In this document: piece after piece, positions 32,926 to 41,511 of the stretch
Numbering within the stretch: position 1 is the first letter of the stretch
Layout: the number at the start of each line of letters is the position of its first letter
Virus record (IMG/VR): IMGVR_UViG_3300009428_000016
Span: 1 to 42,799 of that record
DNA: 42,799 nucleotides
DNA from: a virus
Reading direction: 5' to 3' (one strand)
Notes under the pieces: model-generated
Database searches by the model: none
Told to the model about the DNA's origin: nothing
What the model saw: only the letters and a program-made list of their open reading frames with translations
Position numbers and translations under genes: made by a program

Positions 32926-35900
32926 TTTAGTTGCTTCTATGGAGGCAATACGTTATTCCGACTGGTACAAGCGTCGTGGTATACGTCGAGTAGATGAACT
33001 CAAACAACTCAAGTTAATTAATGAAGAAAGCTTTGAATTGCCAAGAGAGTCGATTGTTCATTACATGACTAACAATCCAAATGAATTGGGTATTCATGTT
33101 AATAACTTTCTGATTAGACAAAGCACTGGGTTCATTGGTATTGAACATGTTAAGAAATACACAACGATGGAAGGCTCGCCTATTAAGGTTCCTATCGATG
33201 TTAACGGTTTAACGCGTAAATATAAAAATGCTAACCGTGACATTCGTCCTATCGTGAACTTTGATTCGATTGTTAAAAATCCAGAAAACGTAATTATCAT
33301 TAACTACGCTTTACTGAATCAATTGTATTCTTATCGCCAATCGTATTTGTCTAGCTATTATAAGTTTGAAAACATTACAAACACATTGATAGATAACATC
33401 AATAAATATTCTGAGCTTAGTACACGCAATCAGTTTATCAATTTATCATTACCTGACCAAGTGCCGACCTACGTACAGTTTAAAGCATTGAAAGATTCAA
33501 TGAATAGTACATCACTTGCACCTTTCAACCGTCAGTCTACATTGATAATCTTAGAGCTTTATAAATGGATATCTGAGGATAGAGAAGATTCTATCTTTAA
33601 CCGTTTAGATGAAGCTGCTATTGATAAAGTGAATCTTGTATTTACTGAATCGGGTAAGTCAAGTATTTTAAATCTAGGTAATCTTAATAAATGGCGTAAG
33701 TCACTTGAGAACCCAGATGGTAAATTTGCACCTACTCAATTGAACCATATCTTTTTAAGTTTCATTCGTGCCATGGCAGCGATTCGTTTGCTAGGTAAAG
33801 AAGATGTTAACTCTATTGATATCTCTGACGATATCTCTAAAGCTGAGTTAGCTGATTTAGATGTTGTTCTTGAAGAAGAGGTTGAAGAGTACGATGAAGA
33901 TGGTGAGTTGGTATCTGACTCATCTAGTGACTTCACTGACTCAGGCGACATTAGCTCAACCATAGACAAAGAAGAAGTCTATGAAGATAAGTTTGGTAAA
34001 ACAGCAGGGGACTTAACCAAAGGGGTTGATGAAACAGAGCTAGTTAAAACGCTACTGCCTTCAATCCGTGATAAAGTATCTACAGGTGAGATTACTGAGA
34101 AACAAGCTAAGCGTTACGTTAAGCTTGCGTCTGAATCACTTAAGATAGCTGACCCATACGGCGGTAATGAAAACATAGGCGAGTTACTAGCTGGCTATAA
34201 AGACACTATCAATAAATTATCAGTTACTAAAATTCCTGATAAGAAAACAGTCATTGATAAATCTATGCTTGAGTCTAAACTACCTAACATAACTAAAGAC
34301 TATGTTAAGTATAAGTTAAAGTCTGACATAGTTGCTTCTGTATACGCTCTACAGAACGATGGTTACATTATCCGTGATTACAGCATTGATGACATTAAAG
34401 ATGTTCACAATGAAATAGAGATCCATACAGTTCGCGTTGAAACAATTGGCGGCGATGTATCTACTATCAAATTTAAAGTACCTGTCATTCGTGAAGATGG
34501 TACTTACTTCATAGGTGGTGTTAAATACTATCTTCGTAAAGGTCGTCGTGATGTTCCTATACGTAAAGTAAAACCATGGAAAGCATTTCTTACTAGTTAC
34601 CATTCTAAACTACCATTCATTAAATCACAGAAAGTGGTTGATGACTACGCTGGTTGGATGAGAAAACAAATAGAGAAGCTTTCTCGTAACGATGAACATC
34701 CATTAACGATACTAGAGTCTCGTGATGTTTTTGATCATCTGGTTAAACTCCCTCGTTTCTATACGATGATTTCTAAAGGTATTGTTGAAGTAGATGTTGC
34801 TGGTTTAAAACTTAACTTTGAATATGCGGATGCTGTTGAGAAATACGGTGAAGCAGTAGTTGAGAAGTTTACTAAAGGTGGCGAGATGATCATCGGTAAA
34901 CGTGACGGCGAATATATACTGGTTGATGATGCTGGTCTGGTACGTTCTGCTCAAGTGGGTAAGAAAGGTACAATGATGGGCAGTCTATTAGATGTTCTAC
35001 AGATACCAGAAGAAGTTCAGCTTAAAGCACCGGTCGATAAAGTGCAAGTAAGTATCGTTGGTAAGAAAGTTCCTGTCTGTGCACTTATAGCTTACAGATT
35101 CGGACTTGAGAATCTTATCAATGCACTGAAGCTTACTTACCGTCGTGTTCCTAAAGGGACGCGTTTAAAGATGGGTCCTGATGAATACGCTGTTGCTTTT
35201 GCTAGCGATACGCTTATATTCAGACGTGAAGAATACTTAGGTCAATTAATCATGGGTAGCTTGAATGCTGCTAAAGATGCACTTAAGTTATTTGAGCTAG
35301 AAGACTTTAATAGTCGTGATGAAATCTGGGGTGATGTTCTACAACGCATGGGTTACGGTCCACGTGTATATCGTGAGTTCGAAAGTCTTTACAACATTTG
35401 GTTAGATCCAATGACAGTTCAGGCTCTAGAGATTATGAAAGAACCAACCAAGTTCCGTCCTCTAGTTATACGTGCAGTTGAAATACTTACCACTGATTGG
35501 CACTTAAAAGAAATGCATGGTTCTGGTTTCATGACTAAAGGTTATGAACGTGTAGCTGGCTTTATCTATAAGAACCTCTCAGACAGCGTGAGAACGCAAA
35601 AGGCAAGACAGACGAGTAAGAAGTTGGATATGAATCCAAATGCCGTCTGGGAAGAGTTTGAGAAGGATACGTCTAAACAGATAGTTGAAGAATCAAACCC
35701 AGTGCAAAACTTAAAAGAAATGTCGAACCTTACGTTTAGTGGTACGGGTGGTCAAACATCTAGAATCATGGTTAAACATAAACGTGAATTTGATCCTAAC
35801 GATCTAGGGTTGATTTCAGAAGGGGGTGTAGATAATGGTGACGTAGGTGTTACAACCTTCCTTACTTATGATCCTAAAGTGACTAATCTATTGGGTATGG

Positions 35901-37102
35901 CTGATGAAGCTATTCCTAGTTTTGAAGACGCTGCTAAGTTCCAATCTACTAGTTTCTTAGTATCTCCTTTTGCAGACCGGGATGACGGTAAGCGCGCAGT
36001 ATTTATTGGCGTGCAAATGGCTCACGTGGTTGCATGTCAGGGTTATGAAGTATCTTTAATACGTACAGGTGGTGAAGCGGTTATTGGTAACTTAGTAGAT
36101 GATATCTTTGCAGTAAAGGCTAGAAGCGCAGGTGTTATTAAACGAGTAACTAAAGATCTTATCGTTATTGAATACGACGATATCAATCTTAAAGATGACC
36201 ATGTATTTACTGGTAGACGTTACGGCGTTGTTACAGGTAAAACTATCCCACATGACATCGTAACAGATGTTGTTGTTGGTACTAAAGTATTTGAAGGTTA
36301 TGTAGTTGCATGGAACGTTGGTTTCTTTGAACGTGATGTTCTAGAGCCGGGTGGTGTTCTTTGGAAACGTGGTATCCCATCAATCATTGCTCTAGTGGAT
36401 GGACCTGAGACAATAGAAGATAGTTGTCGTGTAGGGTTAGATCTATCTAAGAAGTTAACTATCAATACGACAGGCATCAAAGAAATAACAGCGACGTTTG
36501 ATCAGGCACTTACCGGTCTCGTTGAAGTAGGTACTGATGTTGCTACTGATTCTGTTCTTGCTTTCCTAGAAGACAGTGTTACGGCTGGTACTGATTTGTT
36601 TGATGAGTTTAGCATTCAATCCCTTAACTCAAATGCTAGACTATCGCCTAAGGCTGGTAAAGCAGGTAAAGTAAGTAAGATTGAAGTTATCTACAACGGT
36701 GATATTGAAGACGCAACTGAATCAGTTCGTAACTTGATATTGAAGTTTGATGGTGAACGTGCTAAAGATGCTCGTAAATATAAAGATGGTCGTGTAACTA
36801 TTGGACAAGCTGCTGATCTACCAATTGATACGGTTATCGTTAGAGTGTATATCGATAGTACGAATGATGCAGCTGACTGTGATAAAATAGTTGTAGGACA
36901 TCAGTTGAAATCAGTTATCGGTTCTATACTGGTAGGTGAGAATAAAACCATCTACGGTGAAGACATTGACGTGTTCTTTGCACACATGGGTGTTAATGAT
37001 CGAATAGTAATGAACCTTACCTATAATGGGATGTTAACGGTACTTACTGAGAAATCAAACGACCGAGCTATTGCAGCAGCTTTAGCGGTTTTAGAAAAAT
37101 AA
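32906..37102 (+). CDS. Virion RNA polymerase beta subunit (lacking its C-terminus)
   Basis: Matches to RpoB in order: EDGTYFIGGVKYYL (about residue 535; RpoB DNGTFVINGTERVIV); FADRDDGKRAVFIGVQM (RpoB FLEHDDANRALMGANM); SAGVIKRVTKDLIVIE; CDKIVVGHQLKSVIG (about 1325; RpoB GDKMAGRHGNKGVIS, both lysines kept); and DVFFAHMGVNDRI (RpoB DIVLNPLGVPSRM). It stops soon after, without the last RpoB segment, which I find at 12918. The first roughly 420 residues are an extension with an acidic linker. Start: TTG at 32906 has AAGAGGA upstream and overlaps the beta-prime gene by 20 bases; ATGs at 32888 and 32939 have no ribosome binding site. A +1 frameshift fusion is an alternative. Confidence 0.85.
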   Translation: MDTSISNLVASMEAIRYSDWYKRRGIRRVDELKQLKLINEESFELPRESIVHYMTNNPNELGIHVNNFLIRQSTGFIGIEHVKKYTTMEGSPIKVPIDVNGLTRKYKNANRDIRPIVNFDSIVKNPENVIIINYALLNQLYSYRQSYLSSYYKFENITNTLIDNINKYSELSTRNQFINLSLPDQVPTYVQFKALKDSMNSTSLAPFNRQSTLIILELYKWISEDREDSIFNRLDEAAIDKVNLVFTESGKSSILNLGNLNKWRKSLENPDGKFAPTQLNHIFLSFIRAMAAIRLLGKEDVNSIDISDDISKAELADLDVVLEEEVEEYDEDGELVSDSSSDFTDSGDISSTIDKEEVYEDKFGKTAGDLTKGVDETELVKTLLPSIRDKVSTGEITEKQAKRYVKLASESLKIADPYGGNENIGELLAGYKDTINKLSVTKIPDKKTVIDKSMLESKLPNITKDYVKYKLKSDIVASVYALQNDGYIIRDYSIDDIKDVHNEIEIHTVRVETIGGDVSTIKFKVPVIREDGTYFIGGVKYYLRKGRRDVPIRKVKPWKAFLTSYHSKLPFIKSQKVVDDYAGWMRKQIEKLSRNDEHPLTILESRDVFDHLVKLPRFYTMISKGIVEVDVAGLKLNFEYADAVEKYGEAVVEKFTKGGEMIIGKRDGEYILVDDAGLVRSAQVGKKGTMMGSLLDVLQIPEEVQLKAPVDKVQVSIVGKKVPVCALIAYRFGLENLINALKLTYRRVPKGTRLKMGPDEYAVAFASDTLIFRREEYLGQLIMGSLNAAKDALKLFELEDFNSRDEIWGDVLQRMGYGPRVYREFESLYNIWLDPMTVQALEIMKEPTKFRPLVIRAVEILTTDWHLKEMHGSGFMTKGYERVAGFIYKNLSDSVRTQKARQTSKKLDMNPNAVWEEFEKDTSKQIVEESNPVQNLKEMSNLTFSGTGGQTSRIMVKHKREFDPNDLGLISEGGVDNGDVGVTTFLTYDPKVTNLLGMADEAIPSFEDAAKFQSTSFLVSPFADRDDGKRAVFIGVQMAHVVACQGYEVSLIRTGGEAVIGNLVDDIFAVKARSAGVIKRVTKDLIVIEYDDINLKDDHVFTGRRYGVVTGKTIPHDIVTDVVVGTKVFEGYVVAWNVGFFERDVLEPGGVLWKRGIPSIIALVDGPETIEDSCRVGLDLSKKLTINTTGIKEITATFDQALTGLVEVGTDVATDSVLAFLEDSVTAGTDLFDEFSIQSLNSNARLSPKAGKAGKVSKIEVIYNGDIEDATESVRNLILKFDGERAKDARKYKDGRVTIGQAADLPIDTVIVRVYIDSTNDAADCDKIVVGHQLKSVIGSILVGENKTIYGEDIDVFFAHMGVNDRIVMNLTYNGMLTVLTEKSNDRAIAAALAVLEK

Positions 37103-37113
37103 CCACCATAAAC

Positions 37114-37145
37114 AATTGCCTAGGACTTAGCTGTCCTAGGCAATT
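37114..37145 (+). terminator. Long hairpin followed by ATATGATTT
   Basis: A 13-bp perfect stem, AATTGCCTAGGAC/GTCCTAGGCAATT, loop TTAGCT, 12 bases after the beta stop. It is followed by ATATG and no T-tract. Confidence 0.75.
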
Positions 37146-37188
37146 ATATGATTTCTAAATTTATAGAACAACCATTGAGAGGATACTC

Positions 37189-37365
37189 ATGTCAATACAT
37201 ACAAACAAAAAAACCGTTACTATTGCAGCGGTTACAACTATATGCCAAGTGGCATTTCACGTTGTTACTACAGCAGGCGGCAATGAAATTGCAATGCCTG
37301 AATCGCGTGATGTTCTAGAAGACATTGCTAATGAAGTTAAACTACAGTTAGCGGAGAAAGTGTAA
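37189..37365 (+). CDS. Small protein, 58 aa
   Basis: GAGAGG stands before the ATG, and the stop TAA overlaps the ATG of the next gene (TAATG), so translation is coupled. The product starts MSIHTNKKTVTIAAVTT, is beta-prone and hydrophobic in the first 30 residues, and ends in an acidic helix. Coupling to a probable abundant structural protein suggests a virion or assembly partner. It is unlikely to be chance, given the ribosome binding site and overlap. Confidence 0.6.
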   Translation: MSIHTNKKTVTIAAVTTICQVAFHVVTTAGGNEIAMPESRDVLEDIANEVKLQLAEKV

Positions 37366-38816
37366 TGAATCGTTTCCTCACATATGGTTTAACAGTTGCA
37401 GAATATTCAGCAATTGATATCGCACCTGTTCCAGGTTCTCCTTTAGCTCAAGCAGTTAGTATCATTACCCCTAACAAGCCAGTTGAAACAGTAGAAGAAA
37501 TAGCGACTGGTTTAGAAAGCGCAATTGATCAAACACTTATTGATTTCGTTGGTGGTTACGGTGATATCTCTGAATCTATGATTCATGACTTATTAGAAGT
37601 GTCTGGTAAACGTTTAGAATTTATTCAAACAACAGTTGCTCCTTTATCTGCTCGCTTTGCTGAAATGGTAGCAGGTAATCTTAAATCAAATTTAGATGCT
37701 ACTAACATTATCGACTATGACATTGCTACGCATGAATTGCCTCGCATTGCAACGTCTGGTAATCTTGAAGGTATCTGTAAACAGTACATTGATACTGAAG
37801 GTTTCAAAAACGTAACTTACTCTCCATCTGCTTACTTCATAGATGAGTCAGAAGAAGTGTTAGTTAATACTTTAGAATCTGGCATTGCAGCATGGGATGA
37901 AGAAGTAAAAGAAATCCTAACAGCGGCTGGTGAAGAAGGGATGGTTAAAGCTTACAACCGTTTCTTAAACAATGTTCGTGGTACAGAAGTTGATAAAGAT
38001 GGTAACAACATTGTTACTTATCCAAACAACATCGAATACCTAAACGATTACATCCTTTGTTTATTATTTGTTAACTCTGCTCTTTTAGGCGGATACGAAA
38101 ACAAAGACAAGATGTTACATGGTCGCTACAACATCGATACAGTGCTACGTAGTACTGCTGGTGCGCTTGGTACAGTGATTAAATCAATCATTGATATCTA
38201 TGGTCGTGCTGTTGAAACTAACCGTGTGATTCGTTCTATCGATCATGAAAACAATGTTATTGAAGTATTCAAAACTAACTTCAACGACTACGTTGCCAAT
38301 GGCGGTGAAGCGGAAGTACTTAAGATGGGTGCATTACTCGCATCTGAAGGTCATGGTGGTTTCCTTAAAATGACTACTGAAGAGTTGTTACAGAACTCTG
38401 AAAAAGCAATTGCCATGTTCAATGCTAAGATTAGCAAGATTGAACTAGATGCAGCTACCAAAGCACTAACTGCGTCTAAGATGCAAACAGCGGGTATGTT
38501 CAAAGAAATGATTGAAGGTATTTCTGAGCTTGAACTTCACATCGGTAATAAAGAAGAGATTCTTTCTTCTTCTAAAGTTGCTGATTTACTAGCTGAGATT
38601 TCATTAGAAGACTTTGAAAATCGTCCTCGTGAAATCGCACTTGAGATCTTCTGTAAAACAGTATGGCCTCAAGCTAGCTTCTGGTCTTTCATTAAGACTA
38701 TGAATACGGCTGCTTTGAACGACCCTCATTTAACACCTCGTGAGTCAGCGTACAAAGCGTTCGTTAAAGAAGTAGTTGCTAACTTGTTAAAACAGACTAC
38801 TGTCGTCAATGGCTAG
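37365..38816 (+). CDS. Probable virion structural protein, 483 aa
   Basis: Lies between the polymerase genes and the prohead protease, where phiKZ has structural genes 176-177. It is an almost all-helical, acidic, soluble protein without metal or nucleotide motifs. Codons are strongly biased to CGT, GGT and GAA, as in the RNAP and UvsX-like genes, suggesting high expression. A scaffold, inner-body or capsid-associated role fits its composition. The major capsid protein is not excluded, but I see no HK97-fold hallmark. Coupled on both sides: one-base overlap with the 58-aa gene and an eight-base overlap with the next gene. Confidence 0.6.
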   Translation: MNRFLTYGLTVAEYSAIDIAPVPGSPLAQAVSIITPNKPVETVEEIATGLESAIDQTLIDFVGGYGDISESMIHDLLEVSGKRLEFIQTTVAPLSARFAEMVAGNLKSNLDATNIIDYDIATHELPRIATSGNLEGICKQYIDTEGFKNVTYSPSAYFIDESEEVLVNTLESGIAAWDEEVKEILTAAGEEGMVKAYNRFLNNVRGTEVDKDGNNIVTYPNNIEYLNDYILCLLFVNSALLGGYENKDKMLHGRYNIDTVLRSTAGALGTVIKSIIDIYGRAVETNRVIRSIDHENNVIEVFKTNFNDYVANGGEAEVLKMGALLASEGHGGFLKMTTEELLQNSEKAIAMFNAKISKIELDAATKALTASKMQTAGMFKEMIEGISELELHIGNKEEILSSSKVADLLAEISLEDFENRPREIALEIFCKTVWPQASFWSFIKTMNTAALNDPHLTPRESAYKAFVKEVVANLLKQTTVVNG

Positions 38817-39510
38817 AAAGGACGCTGTAGTACTAGATAGCTTTGAATTGAAGAACGGTAAGTATATCACTAAGACGGGTTGTAAGATCATCTTTCCAGC
38901 CCGTTATAGACAGAAGAATCTGGCTAGCTTTGGTGAGTATACTGAATGTCTTTCAGTTTATAAAGTAGTACTACCGGATGGGACGTTTTCAGTCGCACGT
39001 GATGTGAGTCGTATCCGATTGGCGAAAACAAGTTATCAGATTGAAAAGATAGACGATGAAGATATGTACGTCTTTAATTATGATGCAGGTGATGTTGTAA
39101 TTGATTCAAGCGATATCATCGTTGATAAACTTTTGCCTTATTACACTTATGAGTATTTCATAGATAAAGGTTACGTTCCTTCATTTTTAGAATATGACGA
39201 TATGTGTTTGATGTGGGAAAATGTAGAAACTACGACGGGTAATAAAGTAGGGTCAACTAAAGAAGTCATTCGCTTTATCATTTCTTTAATAGCTCGTTAT
39301 CCAGACGACCCTACGTTGTTCTACAGACAAGCGGTTAATAAAGGATATAAAGGCAAACCTAAATGGATTGCTTTCTCAAGTGTTATCCACGGTCCTCGAA
39401 CTACAACTGCTAAGCTGATAGGTGCACGTTTTAACTCTGCATTGATCGCTGCTTTAAATACTGAGAATGCTAAGCCTGAAAAGGTTGAAGACATTCTAAG
39501 GAGAAATTAA
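38809..39510 (+). CDS. Hypothetical protein, 233 aa, upstream of prohead protease
   Basis: Overlaps the preceding gene by eight bases and its stop overlaps the protease ATG by one base, placing it firmly in the morphogenesis operon. Beta-rich first half, helical second half. No motif recognised; the position suggests a head-assembly protein such as a neck or scaffold component. Confidence 0.65.
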   Translation: MARKDAVVLDSFELKNGKYITKTGCKIIFPARYRQKNLASFGEYTECLSVYKVVLPDGTFSVARDVSRIRLAKTSYQIEKIDDEDMYVFNYDAGDVVIDSSDIIVDKLLPYYTYEYFIDKGYVPSFLEYDDMCLMWENVETTTGNKVGSTKEVIRFIISLIARYPDDPTLFYRQAVNKGYKGKPKWIAFSSVIHGPRTTTAKLIGARFNSALIAALNTENAKPEKVEDILRRN

Positions 39511-40304
39511 TGTTTGGAATAGGTGGAACACAACCTATGCGTGTTGGTAAACAATTCAGAGTTGGCTGTGAAGTAATGTCAGCTCAAAATAAAACCGGCA
39601 TATTGCGTAAGAATGAAAAAGGTGAGTATTGTGATTTAGTACTTGGTGCATTAGAGTTCCCTAACAGCGGTGGATCAACATATTCACTTAGCTCTGGTGA
39701 AGACATGTTACGTGAAGGATCTCTCTTTAGAGATTGTTTGATGAACGGTCAAGCTAAAGGTGAATACTGGCACCCGTCTAAAGAACCAGGTATGACAGAT
39801 GAAGACTGGTTTAGACGAATCATGTATACGGCTGAAAAGAACACATGTCATTTACATACATCAATGTGGATTGATTTTATCATACCAGCAGGTAGCAATA
39901 AAAAAGTTCCTGCTTTTATTGGTAACATCATCCCAACTGGTCCATATGGTGAGACATTAGATAAGCAATTAAATCTTCCTCAAGATAATGTTAGTTTCAG
40001 TATACGAAGCATTACAGATGACATCGCTTTACCTAATGGTACTTATCGTAAAAAGATATTAGCGGCTAATGGTTTCGACCACGTTACTCGTCCAGGTATT
40101 AAGATAGCAACTAAATCTAATTCAGTTAGTTTAGAAAATGCTTCTGCTACAATTACATTAGCAGACATGGTTCGTTTTGCTGAGCGTACATCTGAAGTAG
40201 GTGTAAGCTTTGAAGCCTCTCAACACTTTAAACGTGTTATTAGAGACATCGGTAAGCGTTACGAAACTAAAGTCTATATCCCTGCAAGTGCTAGTTGGAA
40301 ATAA
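39510..40304 (+). CDS. Prohead maturation protease, T4 gp21-like
   Basis: A serine protease that cleaves scaffold and structural precursors inside the prohead. The pattern matches T4 gp21 and its herpesvirus-like fold. GQAKGEYWHPS gives the catalytic His (H88; gp21 has a GE..HP motif). HLHTSMWIDFIIP then contributes the central strands. After TGPYGETLDKQL, the sequence VSFSIRSI holds the nucleophile Ser (S162 or S164; gp21 has VSSRG). At 264 residues it is close to T4 gp21 (212) and phiKZ gp175. It is cotranscribed with two likely structural genes and followed by a hairpin. Giant-phage virion polymerase and tail proteins are commonly its substrates. Confidence 0.75.
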   Translation: MFGIGGTQPMRVGKQFRVGCEVMSAQNKTGILRKNEKGEYCDLVLGALEFPNSGGSTYSLSSGEDMLREGSLFRDCLMNGQAKGEYWHPSKEPGMTDEDWFRRIMYTAEKNTCHLHTSMWIDFIIPAGSNKKVPAFIGNIIPTGPYGETLDKQLNLPQDNVSFSIRSITDDIALPNGTYRKKILAANGFDHVTRPGIKIATKSNSVSLENASATITLADMVRFAERTSEVGVSFEASQHFKRVIRDIGKRYETKVYIPASASWK

Positions 40305-40313
40305 AACAATAAT

Positions 40314-40339
40314 AAGAGAGGGTTTTAAAACCCTCTCTT
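40314..40339 (+). terminator. Hairpin followed by TTATGTAAAAA
   Basis: A 10-bp stem, AAGAGAGGGT/ACCCTCTCTT, loop TTTAAA, then TTATG, nine bases after the protease stop. Confidence 0.75.
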
Positions 40340-40360
40340 TTATGTAAAAAGTTACAAAAC

Positions 40361-40378
40361 TATATTATTAAGATGATA
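40361..40378 (+). promoter_or_regulatory. Candidate phage promoter, TATAT-N7-ATGATA
   Basis: TATAT (40361-40365), seven bases, ATGATA (40373-40378), 17 bases before the next ATG and just after a terminator. It is the fourth copy of the spaced motif. Confidence 0.45.
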
Positions 40379-40395
40379 TAAATAAGGAAAACATC

Positions 40396-41052
40396 ATGGC
40401 TATTACCAAAACGACTGTATACAGAATGCCTCATCGTAATGTTACGTTAGACGGCTCTATCACTAGAGAGAAGCGACATGCTTTTGACATGTTACAAGAC
40501 ATCGACATCTCTACTCAGTTGCGTGCGTTAGTATTTGATAGAGATACTCCATTCCAATACTTTAAAGATGCAGTTGCCTTTAACTACGGTAAAAATAAAT
40601 TAGCGCTAGGCATTGAATTAGAGATCGATCCTTCTACTCTGGACGAAACTTATTTCGAAGCCATCTGCAATGCTTTATTTGAATCAGCATCTACATCCCG
40701 TTCTATTAGCCTGCGTACTAAATCTGGTTATGTTACAACAGCAGTAAATGCTTATGCGTTTGCCTGTTTCTACATTTACATGGATTCAATATTACGCACT
40801 GTAGAGCGCTCTAGCTACACGGATCAGAAATACCTAGCATCGCTATACATAAAGGTTAAAGACTCTATGTATGAGCTCGTGGCTCGTTCTCTGGATAAAG
40901 AGAAAGCTTTATTCGTAGGTAGTACGGTAACTGTATTTGCTGCTGCGGATGATAGTACTCCCGATACAGAAGAAAGAACTATTTATGTTATTGAAGACCT
41001 CGCCTCTAGCTTTAGCGATGCGGAAATAAAAACTAAATTTAACAAACTATAA
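40396..41052 (+). CDS. Hypothetical protein, 218 aa
   Basis: Starts behind a candidate promoter with AAGGAA as ribosome binding site. Alpha/beta soluble protein with an aromatic-rich helix YAFACFYIYMDSIL (about 115-130), probably buried. No motif recognised. First gene of the unit that leads to the AAA+ ATPase and thymidylate synthase. Confidence 0.6.
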   Translation: MAITKTTVYRMPHRNVTLDGSITREKRHAFDMLQDIDISTQLRALVFDRDTPFQYFKDAVAFNYGKNKLALGIELEIDPSTLDETYFEAICNALFESASTSRSISLRTKSGYVTTAVNAYAFACFYIYMDSILRTVERSSYTDQKYLASLYIKVKDSMYELVARSLDKEKALFVGSTVTVFAAADDSTPDTEERTIYVIEDLASSFSDAEIKTKFNKL

Positions 41053-41088
41053 CCTAAGCTTGACCAGCTTATCACTCAAGGAATACTA

Positions 41089-41502
41089 ATGGCATTAACT
41101 ATTGACTTACTCAATCAATATATCGTAAAGCAAAATGAAGTAAAGCACGAATTGAATGATGATGAACGATTATACATGAATTATTGTTTCTTCTATCTGG
41201 TATGTGATCGCTGTAAATGTCAGTACAGCGATAAGTACGATGCATTGATGGTGGTAAATAATGATTATAGACCACAATACGTTGTAAGGATTAGTGATTT
41301 ATCATTAAAAGATTACGTAGATGGAGATGGAACACATAGACGCGATGCGCTGTATCGTCGAATGAACTCAGTTCCAATCACTAAGGGAAATAAAAATAAA
41401 GTAGTGGACATGCTACAACTTATGACGTCGGAGTTTAATCGTAGAGAGAAAACTTCACTTGAACGTTTGTTTAAAAATCATAGAGTTAATATCAACAACT
41501 AA
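41089..41502 (+). CDS. Hypothetical protein with CxxCxC cluster, 137 aa
   Basis: AAGGAA precedes the ATG. Cysteines at CDRCKC (about residues 39-44) could bind metal with C34 nearby, but a second CxxC pair is missing, so a zinc site is uncertain. The remainder is basic and helical. It ends nine bases before the AAA+ ATPase start and may be its partner. Confidence 0.6.
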   Translation: MALTIDLLNQYIVKQNEVKHELNDDERLYMNYCFFYLVCDRCKCQYSDKYDALMVVNNDYRPQYVVRISDLSLKDYVDGDGTHRRDALYRRMNSVPITKGNKNKVVDMLQLMTSEFNRREKTSLERLFKNHRVNINN

Positions 41503-41511
41503 GGATTGATA

